From contig NZ_JAGSOV010000034.1 of assembly GCF_023898865.1 (NCBI RefSeq), positions 1-64,000 of the forward strand: a stretch of 64,000 nucleotides of DNA, read 5' to 3'. The translations under genes were made by a program, and so were the position numbers. This DNA comes from Pseudonocardia humida. GTDB taxonomy: Bacteria > Actinomycetota > Actinomycetes > Mycobacteriales > Pseudonocardiaceae. How positions within the stretch are numbered: the stretch's first letter is position 1; every line of letters starts with the position of its first letter. Below the pieces are notes generated by a model. That model saw only the letters and a program-made list of their open reading frames with translations. It was not told the DNA's origin and searched no databases. Shown one piece after another: positions 44,754 through 52,334 of the stretch.

Positions 44754-45698
44754 ATGACCGAGCCGGCGACGGGCAAGATCCAGGAGACGGAGATCGGGCG
44801 CTACCGGTCGACGCGCGGTCTGGACTACGGCTCGGTGCCGTGGCGGCTCTGGGAGAAGTCGAAGAAGCTCTTCTGGGACCCCGCCGACATCGACTTCTCC
44901 CAGGACGCGCTGGACTGGCGGACCATGTCCGAGCGGCAGCGGACGCTCGTCGCGCTGTCCGCGCGCGGGTTCATGGTCGGCGAGGAGGCCGTGACGCTGG
45001 ACATCGTCCCCCTGCTGCGCTGCATGTCCGACCTGGGCCGCCTCGAGGACACGATGTACCTGTCGATGTTCGCGATGGAGGAGGCGAAGCACACCGAGAT
45101 GTTCCGGCGGTGGTTCGACGCCGTCGGCATGGACCCCGCCTCGCTCGACGACCTCGTCCGCGCGCAGCGGGGCGCGCTCGGGCGGGACCGCGCCGGCATC
45201 TTCGACGGCGTCCTCACCCAGGTGATGCGCCGCCTCGACACCGACCGGTCCCCGCAGGCGATCCTGGACGCGACGATCGTCTACAACCAGCTCGTCGAGG
45301 GGGTCGCGGCGATCTCCGGGTACCGCCACTGGGACGAGACGTTCCGGCGGCTGGGCAAGCTGCCCGGCCTGGAGGCGGGGCTCAAGCTCACCCAGCGCGA
45401 CGAGCGCCGCCACATCGCCTACGGCACCTACCTCGGCCGGCGCATCATCGCCGAGAACCCCGAGCTCTGGCCGTGGGTGGAGCGGCGATGGGCCGAGCTC
45501 ACCGCGGGCTTCGCCGGGGGTTACGGGGCGGCCGAGACCGAGGCCCGCGCGGCCGCCGGTTTCGACGACGAGTACCAGCGGGGGCTGGTGAAACGCAGGC
45601 TCGACGCGCTCGCCGTCGCCCGGACCATGGACACCGCCGAGGTCGACGCCGGCGAGGTCGAGTCGTTCGAGCCCGAGGAGCTGCGGCACGTCGGCTGA
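44754..45698 (+). CDS. R2-like ligand-binding oxidase (R2lox)
   Basis: A 314-residue ferritin-like protein homologous to Mycobacterium tuberculosis Rv0233. Metal ligands are readable: Glu77, Glu110 and His113 (EEAKH), Glu182, Glu217 and His220 (DERRH). Spacing 77-110 and 182-217 equals Rv0233 68-101 and 167-202. The Val and Tyr that form the unusual ether crosslink are conserved as Val80 and Tyr177. R2lox assembles a Mn/Fe cofactor and performs two-electron chemistry on a bound fatty-acid-like ligand. ATG 44754 follows AGGAGGAG. No R1 partner is present, consistent with R2lox rather than ribonucleotide reductase. Confidence 0.9.
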   Translation: MTEPATGKIQETEIGRYRSTRGLDYGSVPWRLWEKSKKLFWDPADIDFSQDALDWRTMSERQRTLVALSARGFMVGEEAVTLDIVPLLRCMSDLGRLEDTMYLSMFAMEEAKHTEMFRRWFDAVGMDPASLDDLVRAQRGALGRDRAGIFDGVLTQVMRRLDTDRSPQAILDATIVYNQLVEGVAAISGYRHWDETFRRLGKLPGLEAGLKLTQRDERRHIAYGTYLGRRIIAENPELWPWVERRWAELTAGFAGGYGAAETEARAAAGFDDEYQRGLVKRRLDALAVARTMDTAEVDAGEVESFEPEELRHVG

Positions 45699-45794
45699 GC
45701 GGGCGGCGCCCGGAGCGGACGTCCCGAGCGCGGCGGTGGCGCGATCCGGGCCCGCCGCGCCGGGCACGGCCGCGCCCGCTCACCGCGACCGGCG

Positions 45795-46262
45795 TCAGGG
45801 CAGGCGGGGGTCCCCGCCGAGGTTGCCGACGATCCGGCGCAGCACGTCGATCGTGGTGGCGTACTCGTCGTCGCTGATGCCCTCCCGCATGGCGCGGTGC
45901 GTCCGGCCGTTGCGCTCGCGGGCCGCCAGCAGCCGTTCCGTCCCGGCCGCGGTGATCGCCACCGTGTCGCCGTCGACGGCGGCCAGGCCCGCGGCGAGCA
46001 GCCGCTCCAGCTCGTCGGCGACGTCGCGGCCCTCCTCGCGGTCGCTGTAGGGGGCGAGCTCCTCGACCAGCCCGGCCGGCGTCCAGGAGCGGGAGGCGTC
46101 GGCGAGCCGGTTGAGGATCCACCACCCGGGTTGCGAGAGGCCGTTCGCCGCCAGGCCGGCGCGGATGCCGTCGGCCACGCGCCGGTAGGCCTCACCGCTC
46201 CAGTAGCCGATGGGCTGGCGCACGAGGTCGTCCCTGCCGTAGCTCGGGCCGGTCACCGTCAT
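45795..46262 (-). CDS. MarR-like winged-helix regulator
   Basis: A 155-residue protein: an N-terminal YWSGEAYRRVADGIRAGLAA helix, GWWILNRLADASRSWTPAGL in the recognition region, a wing with AGLAAVDGDTVAITAAGTER, and a helical end. This fits the MarR superfamily. ATG 46262 follows AAGGAG. It is divergent from a membrane hydrolase across a gap holding a 36-bp perfect palindrome, which it probably binds. Confidence 0.82.
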   Translation of the reverse strand: MTVTGPSYGRDDLVRQPIGYWSGEAYRRVADGIRAGLAANGLSQPGWWILNRLADASRSWTPAGLVEELAPYSDREEGRDVADELERLLAAGLAAVDGDTVAITAAGTERLLAARERNGRTHRAMREGISDDEYATTIDVLRRIVGNLGGDPRLP

Positions 46263-46324
46263 CGCTCCTTCCGGTCGAGCCGCCCCAGGATGGGACCTGA
46301 ACCGGACTCGAGGTCAAGGCGCCG

Positions 46325-46360
46325 CCCCGCCATTCTGCCGCCGGCGGCAGAATGGCGGGG
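46325..46360. promoter_or_regulatory. 36-bp perfect palindrome between marR and hydrolase
   Basis: CCCCGCCATTCTGCCGCC is followed directly by its exact reverse complement, with no spacer. It ends on the first base of the hydrolase GTG start. It includes the CATTCTGCC/GGCAGAATG dyad, in keeping with a MarR operator, and would block both promoters when bound. Confidence 0.75.
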
Positions 46361-47298
46361 TGAGCGGTGCGGCGTCCCGGATGCGATGGGCCGCGCTGGT
46401 GCGGGCGGGCCTGGGCGCGGCCTGCCTGCTGGTGGTGGCGTGGGTGGCGGTGAGCCGCTGGTCCGCGCTGGCCGCCGGGCACCCGGCCTACCCGCTGCTG
46501 CTCGTGGCGCTCGCCCTGCTGGGCGTGGTCCTGCCGGCCCGCATCGGGCGTCCCCGACGCGACGGGCGGTGGGCGATCGCGGGACGGGTCGCCGGCGCCG
46601 TCCTGCTGGTCGTGGTCCTCTGCTACACGGCGTGGCTGCGCCCGTTCGCCGCCGAGCCCGCGGCGGTCGCCGCCACCGCCTCCACACCGACGGTCGAGGT
46701 CGTCGACGACCCGACGACCTGGGAGCTGCGACCGCGCGGCGGGCAGACCGACGTGGGGATCGTGTTCTTCCCGGGCGCACTGGTCGACCCGCGCGCCTAC
46801 CTGCCCGTGCTGCGCCCGCTCGCCGAGCGCGGCCACCTCGTCGTGGTCGTCAAGCCGCCGTTCGGCGTGGCCCTGCTCTCCACCGCGGACGCGGCGCTCG
46901 ACGACCATCCCGAGGTCACCCGCTGGGCGGTCGGCGGGCACTCGCTCGGCGGTGTCGCCGCCGCCACCCAGGCCGCCGCGGGCGACGGGCGCGTGCGGGG
47001 CGTCTTCTTCTGGGCCTCCTACCCCAACCGCGACCTCTCCCCCACCGCGCTCACCGCGGCCTCGATCTCCGGGGACCGCGACACCGTGATCGACCAGGCC
47101 CGGGTCGAGGCCTCGAGGGCCCAGCTCCCGCCCGGCAGCGAGTTCACGGTGGTGCCAGGCGCGGTGCACGCGTTCTTCGGCGACTACGGGCCCCAGCCCG
47201 GCGACGGGGCCCCGGCCACGAGCCGGACCGAGGCGCAGCGCGGGATCGTCGCGGCCACCGAGCGGTTCCTCGACGAGCTCGCGCGGGTCACCCGGTGA
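46360..47298 (+). CDS. Membrane-anchored alpha/beta hydrolase
   Basis: A 312-residue protein with three N-terminal hydrophobic segments (about residues 12-32, 42-60 and 70-92). An extracytoplasmic alpha/beta-hydrolase domain follows: FFPGALVDPRAYLPVLRPLA, the nucleophile elbow GHSLGG with Ser195, and a His near VPGAVHAFFGDYG. GTG 46360 sits at the edge of the palindrome; a downstream Met at residue 8 is an alternative. The substrate is unknown; a dienelactone-hydrolase-like role is possible. Confidence 0.85.
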   Translation: MSGAASRMRWAALVRAGLGAACLLVVAWVAVSRWSALAAGHPAYPLLLVALALLGVVLPARIGRPRRDGRWAIAGRVAGAVLLVVVLCYTAWLRPFAAEPAAVAATASTPTVEVVDDPTTWELRPRGGQTDVGIVFFPGALVDPRAYLPVLRPLAERGHLVVVVKPPFGVALLSTADAALDDHPEVTRWAVGGHSLGGVAAATQAAAGDGRVRGVFFWASYPNRDLSPTALTAASISGDRDTVIDQARVEASRAQLPPGSEFTVVPGAVHAFFGDYGPQPGDGAPATSRTEAQRGIVAATERFLDELARVTR

Positions 47299-47343
47299 GC
47301 GCGGCGGACCCGGCGACGCCGACCCCGCCCCGGCCTCCCCGAT

Positions 47344-47372
47344 CGACCGGGTCCGGGTGGAGGACCCGGTCG
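47344..47372 (+). terminator. Hairpin after the membrane hydrolase gene
   Basis: CGACCGGGTCC / GGACCCGGTCG, 11-bp arms with a 7-nt loop, 46 bp after the hydrolase stop. No U-run. It would insulate the peptide operon that starts about 75 bp later. Confidence 0.65.
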
Positions 47373-47447
47373 GTCCCCGGCATGACCCGGCGATCTTGGG
47401 GTACTACTGGTCCGACAGCACGCCCCACGATCACCAGGAGGTTCGCC

Positions 47448-47669
47448 GTGGCTCTGGACGACGACGACATGACCACCAGCGCAGGGGACGCTCAGGAAGG
47501 ACCCGCCGACTCCGGCGCGGGCGACGGCACGCCCGGCGTGAGTGACGGTGGCGCCGACGGCGGCGCCGACAGCGGGGCCGAGGGGCCCGCGGACTCCGGT
47601 GCCGGGGGTGGCACGCCGGGGGTGAGCGACGGCGGCGCCGACGGTGGGGCCGACAGCGGTGCCAGCTGA
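47448..47669 (+). CDS. Acidic two-repeat peptide, putative precursor/substrate of the linked oxygenase
   Basis: A 73-residue peptide with no known family that I recognise. A short leader (ALDDDDMTTSAGDAQ) is followed by two 28-residue repeats, starting EGPADSGAGDGTPGVSDGGA and differing at one residue, and a final Ser. It has 14 Asp and 2 Glu but no Lys, Arg, His, Cys or aromatic residue, so it is intrinsically disordered. GTG 47448 follows AGGAGG with good spacing. The stop overlaps the JmjC start, so the two are translationally coupled. This fits a RiPP-like precursor or protein substrate for Asp/Ser/Pro hydroxylation (inference). Confidence 0.75.
   Translation: MALDDDDMTTSAGDAQEGPADSGAGDGTPGVSDGGADGGADSGAEGPADSGAGGGTPGVSDGGADGGADSGAS
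47496..47663 (+). repeat. Two 84-bp coding repeats in the acidic peptide
   Basis: Units 47496-47579 and 47580-47663 encode 28 residues each. Of 28 codons 14 differ, and 13 of those changes are silent (only Asp to Gly at unit position 10 is not). The protein repeat has been kept while the DNA drifted. Confidence 0.92.
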
Positions 47670-48939
47670 GCTGATCTCCACGGTCGGCGCCGCCGGGCGG
47701 CCCGCCGCGGGCCGCCCGGCGTCGGCCGTTCCGGCACTGGCCCGGGCCACCGGGCTGGACGCCGCCACCTTCGCCGAGCGGCACTGGGGACGGGCACCGC
47801 TGCTGGCCAGGGCGGTCGACCCGCACGCCTTCGCCGACCTGCTCGACCTGGACGCGGTCGACGAGCTGCTGTCGCGGCGGGCCCTGCGCACGCCGTTCAT
47901 CCGGCTGGCCCGCGACGGGACCGTCGTGGACTCGCGCAGCTTCACCGGCTCCGGCGGGGTCGGCGCGGAGATCGCCGACCAGGTCCGCGACGACCGGGTG
48001 GCCGCGATGTTCGGCGAGGGGACCACGGTGGTGCTGCAGGCCCTGCACCGCACGTGGCCGGCGGTCGCGGACTTCGCCCGGGAGCTGGGCGGCGAGCTGG
48101 GCCACCCCGTGCAGGCCAACGCCTACGTCACGCCCGCGTCGTCGAAGGGCTTCTCGGCGCACTACGACGTGCACGACGTGTTCGTGCTGCAGGTCGCCGG
48201 GCGCAAGCACTGGACGGTGCACGCCCCGGTGCACGCCGACCCCCTGCGCAGCCAGCCGTGGAACGACCACGCCGCCGCGGTCGCCGCCCGCGCCGCCGAC
48301 GACGAGCCCGCTCTCGACGTCGTCCTGGAACCGGGCGACGCCCTCTACCTGCCGCGCGGCTGGCTGCACTCGGCCACCGCGCTGGGCGGGGTGTCGGCGC
48401 ACCTGACCGTCGGCGTGCACGTGGTGACCCGGTACGCCCTGGTCGAGGCGCTGACCGCGCTGGTGGCCGACGACCCGCGGCTGCGCGCGTCGCTGCCGCT
48501 GGGGGTCGACGTGGCCGACCCCGCCGCGCTGGGCCCGCACCTGGAGGCGGTCCGCGAGGCGCTGGTGGATGCGCTGGCCGCGCTCCCGGCCGATGCGGTG
48601 GCCGCCCGGGTCCGCGAGCGGGTGTGGTCCGGGGGCCGACCCGAGCCGGTCGGTCCGCTGGCCGCGGCCGCGTTCGCCGACGGGCTCTCGCCCGGCGACG
48701 TCGTCCGGCCCCGGGCCGGGCTGTCGATGCGGGTGGTCGAGCGCGGCGGATCGGCGGTCCTGGAGCTGCCCGACCGCACGCTCGCCCTGCCCGCCTCCAC
48801 GCTGGTCGCGTTGCGCGCGGTCACCGGGCCCGGGAGGCACACCGTGGGTAGCCTGCCGGGCATGGACCAGGCCGATCAGCTCGTGCTGGTGCGCCGTCTG
48901 CTCCGGGAGGGCGTGCTGGTCGCAGCCACCGGCCCGTGA
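47659..48939 (+). CDS. JmjC/cupin-type Fe(II) oxygenase (ribosomal-oxygenase-like)
   Basis: A 426-residue protein of the cupin-4/JmjC family that includes bacterial ribosomal-protein hydroxylases. The iron triad is His168 and Asp170 (AHYDVHD) and His237 (GWLHSA). KHWTVH and the LPRGWLH turn are family hallmarks. A C-terminal winged-helix-like half (LEAVREALVDALAALPADAV to VLVRRLLREG) resembles the dimerisation/wHTH region of ROX enzymes. GTG 47659 overlaps the peptide stop by 11 bp. It is predicted to hydroxylate a peptide residue; the upstream peptide is the obvious candidate (inference). Confidence 0.88.
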   Translation: MPAELISTVGAAGRPAAGRPASAVPALARATGLDAATFAERHWGRAPLLARAVDPHAFADLLDLDAVDELLSRRALRTPFIRLARDGTVVDSRSFTGSGGVGAEIADQVRDDRVAAMFGEGTTVVLQALHRTWPAVADFARELGGELGHPVQANAYVTPASSKGFSAHYDVHDVFVLQVAGRKHWTVHAPVHADPLRSQPWNDHAAAVAARAADDEPALDVVLEPGDALYLPRGWLHSATALGGVSAHLTVGVHVVTRYALVEALTALVADDPRLRASLPLGVDVADPAALGPHLEAVREALVDALAALPADAVAARVRERVWSGGRPEPVGPLAAAAFADGLSPGDVVRPRAGLSMRVVERGGSAVLELPDRTLALPASTLVALRAVTGPGRHTVGSLPGMDQADQLVLVRRLLREGVLVAATGP

Positions 48940-49838
48940 CGGCGCCCCGCGGCCCGCGGCCGGGCTGTTCGGCGCTCGCCGCGGCCGCGGGCGACCCGCT
49001 GGAGGGCAACGCGCCCCCCGCGGACCGCTGGCTGCTCGTCGAGCACCCGGGGCCGTGGGGCCGGGTGGCGCTGACCCAGTCCGGCCTGCCCGCCGACGCC
49101 GTGCGCGCCCTGTCGGCGTGGCAGGTGGGCGAGCGGGGCCGGGTGCTGCTGGTGCGCAGGCCGGGTCGGGCGAGCGGGTCGGGCCCGCGCCGATGGTTCC
49201 GCGTCGACTCCCGGCCCGGCCACGAGTCGATCCGCACCGGCACCTTCGAGGACGAGACCGACCTGGTCGACGCCGTGCCGGGTGCCGGAGCACCCCACGA
49301 CGGCCCGCTCTACGTGGTCTGCGCGCACGGTCGGCACGACACCTGCTGCGCCGTGCGCGGCCGTCCCGTCGCCGCCGCGCTCGCCGCGGCCGAACCGGGT
49401 CTGGCCTGGGAGAGCAGCCACATCGGCGGCTGCCGGTTCGCCCCGGCCGTGGTGCTGTTCCCGCACGCCTTCGTGCTCGGCGCCATGCCGCCGGACGCCG
49501 TCGCGGACATCACCGCCGACTACCGGGCGAGCCGGCTGGATCCGCGGTGGGTGCGGGGTCGGTCGGTGCTGGCCCCCGCCGCCCAGGCCGCCCAGCACCA
49601 CGCCCGGCTGGCGACCGGTTCGACGGGGGTCGACGCCCTGGGGGTCGTGGAGGTGGCGCCGGGACCCGGCAGCGGCGAGTGGCGGGTCGAGCTGACCGAC
49701 CCGGCCTGCACGGTCCGGCTGCGGGAGCGGCACGTCGTGGTCGACCGGCCGCTGACCTGCGCGACGTCCGCGCCGGCCCGGATGCGGCTGTTCGAGCTGG
49801 TGGACCTGCGCGTGACGCGCAACGTCGCGGCTCCGTAA
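48936..49838 (+). CDS. Sucrase/ferredoxin-like thioredoxin-fold [2Fe-2S] protein
   Basis: A 300-residue protein of the Suc/Fer-like family. The cluster/active region CAHGRHDTCCAVRGRPVA, then SSHIGGCRFAPAVVLFPHAF, are the standard motifs. GTG 48936 overlaps the oxygenase stop by 4 bp. The family is thought to carry a thioredoxin-like [2Fe-2S] centre, so it may pass electrons to the oxygenase or its product; that is inference. The gene ends the three-gene operon. Confidence 0.88.
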   Translation: MTAPRGPRPGCSALAAAAGDPLEGNAPPADRWLLVEHPGPWGRVALTQSGLPADAVRALSAWQVGERGRVLLVRRPGRASGSGPRRWFRVDSRPGHESIRTGTFEDETDLVDAVPGAGAPHDGPLYVVCAHGRHDTCCAVRGRPVAAALAAAEPGLAWESSHIGGCRFAPAVVLFPHAFVLGAMPPDAVADITADYRASRLDPRWVRGRSVLAPAAQAAQHHARLATGSTGVDALGVVEVAPGPGSGEWRVELTDPACTVRLRERHVVVDRPLTCATSAPARMRLFELVDLRVTRNVAAP

Positions 49839-49952
49839 TTGCCGAGGCCCGGAAATCCAGCACCGCGTTCTTGGCGGAGCTTGCCGACGGTGGCACCGAG
49901 GAGTCGAGACCGATTCCATTTCGGGTCGATCCGATCGGCGAGGAGGAGACTG

Positions 49953-50306
49953 ATGAGCCGAGGTCAGACGTGGCTGGGCCCGGGCGCCAAGCGCAAGGCC
50001 CGCATCCGCAGGCTGCAGGAGATGCTGCTCGACGCCCTCGTGGGGCACGAGCCGCCCGACGACGGGATCGCCGAGCCCGGAATGCCGGTCACGGTCCGGC
50101 TCGACGATTCCGGCCACGCCGAGACGTTCCTGCTGGCGCAGCGCGGGCAGGGCGCCTACCCGGACGTGGAGACCTGCTCCCCCGACTCCCCGCTGGGCCG
50201 CGCGCTGGTCGGCCGCCGCGAAGGCGACGTGTGCGGCTACTCGCTCCCGGACCGTCGACCGATGCGGGCGACCCTGATCCGCGCGGTGCCGTACGGCGGG
50301 GAATGA
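49953..50306 (+). CDS. GreA/GreB C-terminal-domain protein without coiled coil
   Basis: A 117-residue protein. The second half (SPDSPLGRALVGRREGDVCG) matches the FKBP-like C-terminal domain of transcript-cleavage factors. The long N-terminal coiled coil that reaches into the RNA polymerase channel is missing; only a short basic helix (AKRKARIRRLQEMLLDALVG) remains. Such stand-alone domains may bind RNA polymerase without cleavage activity, as Rnk does. ATG 49953 follows AGGAGGAG. It is probably a separate transcript from the peptide operon. Confidence 0.8.
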   Translation: MSRGQTWLGPGAKRKARIRRLQEMLLDALVGHEPPDDGIAEPGMPVTVRLDDSGHAETFLLAQRGQGAYPDVETCSPDSPLGRALVGRREGDVCGYSLPDRRPMRATLIRAVPYGGE

Positions 50307-50486
50307 CGCTCCCGCATTCGGCGATAGCACGCTCACCACCCCGAGAAGGGGAAGACCACCATCGCGCTGGAACGACGGGAAAGCGCGGCCGCCGACGCCC
50401 AGCGGGCACGGCGGGAGATCGGAGGACATCATGCTCGACGCCAAGCACCGGAACCCCCGAAGACCCCCGCGGACACACCGGCCATC

Positions 50487-50621
50487 GTGACGGTCATCGT
50501 CACGCTGCTGCTCCGGGTGCCGTTGTTGCTGGCCGGATCGCTGATCGGTGCCATCGCCGTCGCGGTGACGCCCGGCCTGCTCTGGCTCGTGTGGCGGCAC
50601 GCGAGCGCGTCCGCCGACTGA
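50487..50621 (+). CDS. Possible 44-residue membrane micro-protein
   Basis: GTG 50487 encodes TVIVTLLLRVPLLLAGSLIG then AIAVAVTPGLLWLVW and a polar end, two hydrophobic segments. It overlaps (GTGA) the stop of a 19-residue frame that begins at ATG 50431 behind a perfect GGAGG site, so translation could be coupled. The in-frame upstream sequence is also open back to 50328 without a normal start. No family recognised. Confidence 0.4.
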   Translation: MTVIVTLLLRVPLLLAGSLIGAIAVAVTPGLLWLVWRHASASAD

Positions 50622-50628
50622 CCGCCGG

Positions 50629-51633
50629 TCAGTCCGCCCGCAGCGGCCGCGCCCGGCCGACCGCCACCACGACGGGGCTGTTCGTCGGCGGGATGGGCGC
50701 CGGCGGCTCGTCGGGGTCGAGGCAGGTGAGCGGCCCGGCGGGGGTGTCGACGTCGAGGCGGGTGGTCCGCCCCAGCCGCACGCCCCTGCGCAGCGTCCCC
50801 GCCACCACGAGCAGGGCTTCGGGCACGTCGGCCGGGTCGGTGGCGCCGGGGACGAGCCGGCAGTGCTCGGGGCGGGCGGCGAGCGTGTGCGGTCGACCGC
50901 TGGTCCCGGGCGGGACCAGGTTGGTGTAGCCGAGCAGGCGGGCGGTCTCCGGGTCGCGGGGGTCGTCCAGGACGCACCGCGTGGGGCCGTGCTGGCGGAC
51001 GCGCCCGCGGATCAGCAGGGCGGTGTCGTGGGCCAGCGCGAGGGCTTCGTGGCGGTCGTGGGTGACCAGGACGGCCGCGGCGGCGTGGTGGTCGAGGGCG
51101 GCGCGGAGGTCGGCGACCAGGTCGGCGCGCGTGGTGGGGTCCAGGCCGGTGAACGGTTCGTCGAGCAGCAGGACCCGGGGGCCGACGGCGAGGGCGCGGG
51201 CGATGCTGACCCGCTGCGCTTCGCCGCCGGACAGGGTGCGGGCGTCGCGGGCGGCGAGGTGGGCGATGCCCAGCGCGTCGAGCCAGGGCCGGGCGCGGTC
51301 GTCGGCCTCGCGGCGGCCGACGCCGCGGAAGCGCAGCCCGCTGGCGACGTTGGCGACGACGGTGCCGCGGCGCAGGATCGGGCGCTGCAGGACGGCCCCG
51401 ACCGCCGCGCGCATCTGCGTCGGCGTGACCGGGCGACCGTCGAGCAGGACCTCCCCGGTCGTGCGGTGGCGCCCGAGCAGGCCGAGTGCGCGCAGCAGCG
51501 TGGACTTCCCGGCGCCGTTGGGCCCGAGCACGGCGAGGGTGCGCCCGGCGGGCACGTGCAGGGTCGCGGCCTGCACGAGCTCGCGCCCGTCGGCGTGCAC
51601 GCTCAGGTCGCGGCAGCTGAGCCCGGGGGTCAC
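50629..51633 (-). CDS. tupC: Tungstate/molybdate ABC transporter ATP-binding protein
   Basis: A 334-residue ABC ATPase: Walker A GPNGAGKST, signature LSGGEAQRVS, Walker B VLLLDEPF and the H-loop VTHDRHE. A C-terminal 100-residue extension (TLAARPEHCRLVPG onward) is the oxyanion-binding TOBE-like region. GTG 51633 overlaps the permease stop by 4 bp. Assignment to TupC rests on its neighbours. It powers uptake of the oxyanion for the cofactor genes across the divergent promoter. Confidence 0.88.
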   Translation of the reverse strand: MTPGLSCRDLSVHADGRELVQAATLHVPAGRTLAVLGPNGAGKSTLLRALGLLGRHRTTGEVLLDGRPVTPTQMRAAVGAVLQRPILRRGTVVANVASGLRFRGVGRREADDRARPWLDALGIAHLAARDARTLSGGEAQRVSIARALAVGPRVLLLDEPFTGLDPTTRADLVADLRAALDHHAAAAVLVTHDRHEALALAHDTALLIRGRVRQHGPTRCVLDDPRDPETARLLGYTNLVPPGTSGRPHTLAARPEHCRLVPGATDPADVPEALLVVAGTLRRGVRLGRTTRLDVDTPAGPLTCLDPDEPPAPIPPTNSPVVVAVGRARPLRAD

Positions 51634-52331
51634 CGGTCGGCGGTCCGGCGCTGCTGGACCAGGGTCAGGGTGAGGTTCACCGCGAAGGCGATGCCCAGCA
51701 GGATCAGGCCGAACGCGATGGCCAGGGCGAACTGGCCGCGGCTGGTGGCCAGCACGGCCGCGGTGGTGAGGACGCGGGTCTGGCCCACGAGGTTGCCGCC
51801 CACCATCTGCGCGGCCCCCACCTCGCTGACCACCGCGCCGAACGCGGCCATGGTCGCGGCCAGCAGCGGCAGCCGCGCCTCGCTGAGCAGCGCGAGCAGC
51901 GACCGCAGCCGGCCGGCGCCCAGGCCCTGCATCTGGATCCGGAACTCCGGGTCGACCTGCTGGACCGCCACCGCGACCAGCGCGACGACGATCGGGGTGG
52001 CGATGGCGGCCTGCGCGACGATCATCGCGGTGGGCGTGTAGAGCAGGTCCAGCCCACCGAGCGGGCCGCTGCGCCAGAGCAGGACCGTGACGAACAGGCC
52101 CACGACGACCGGGGGCAGGCCCATCCCGGTGTTGGCCCCGGCCAGCAGGACGCGGCGGCCGGGGAACCGGCCCAGCGCGACCCCGACGCCCAGGGGCAGG
52201 CCGAGCAGCAGGGCCACGGCCGTCGCGGTCAGCGACACCCGCAGGGTGAGCGCGGTGATCGCCCAGGTGTCCTCGTCGCCGGTGGCCAGCAGGCGGAGCG
52301 CCTCGGCCAGCCCGTCGAGCAGCACATCCAC
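51630..52331 (-). CDS. tupB: Tungstate-type ABC transporter permease
   Basis: A 233-residue membrane protein with five to six helices and the binding-protein-dependent transport motif EARLPLLAATMAAFGAVVSE near residue 155. The VGLFVTVLLWRSGPLG segment is typical of TupB. It lies 3 bp after the binding-protein gene and is coupled to the ATPase gene. Length matches the TupB family (about 230), shorter than most ModB/CysT fusions. Confidence 0.9.
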   Translation of the reverse strand: MDVLLDGLAEALRLLATGDEDTWAITALTLRVSLTATAVALLLGLPLGVGVALGRFPGRRVLLAGANTGMGLPPVVVGLFVTVLLWRSGPLGGLDLLYTPTAMIVAQAAIATPIVVALVAVAVQQVDPEFRIQMQGLGAGRLRSLLALLSEARLPLLAATMAAFGAVVSEVGAAQMVGGNLVGQTRVLTTAAVLATSRGQFALAIAFGLILLGIAFAVNLTLTLVQQRRTADR

Positions 52332-52334
52332 GGT

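Noticed and set aside
44754..45698. Ribonucleotide reductase small subunit
   Set aside because: No large-subunit gene is present, and the Val80-Tyr177 crosslink pair with R2lox ligand spacing identifies the oxidase branch.
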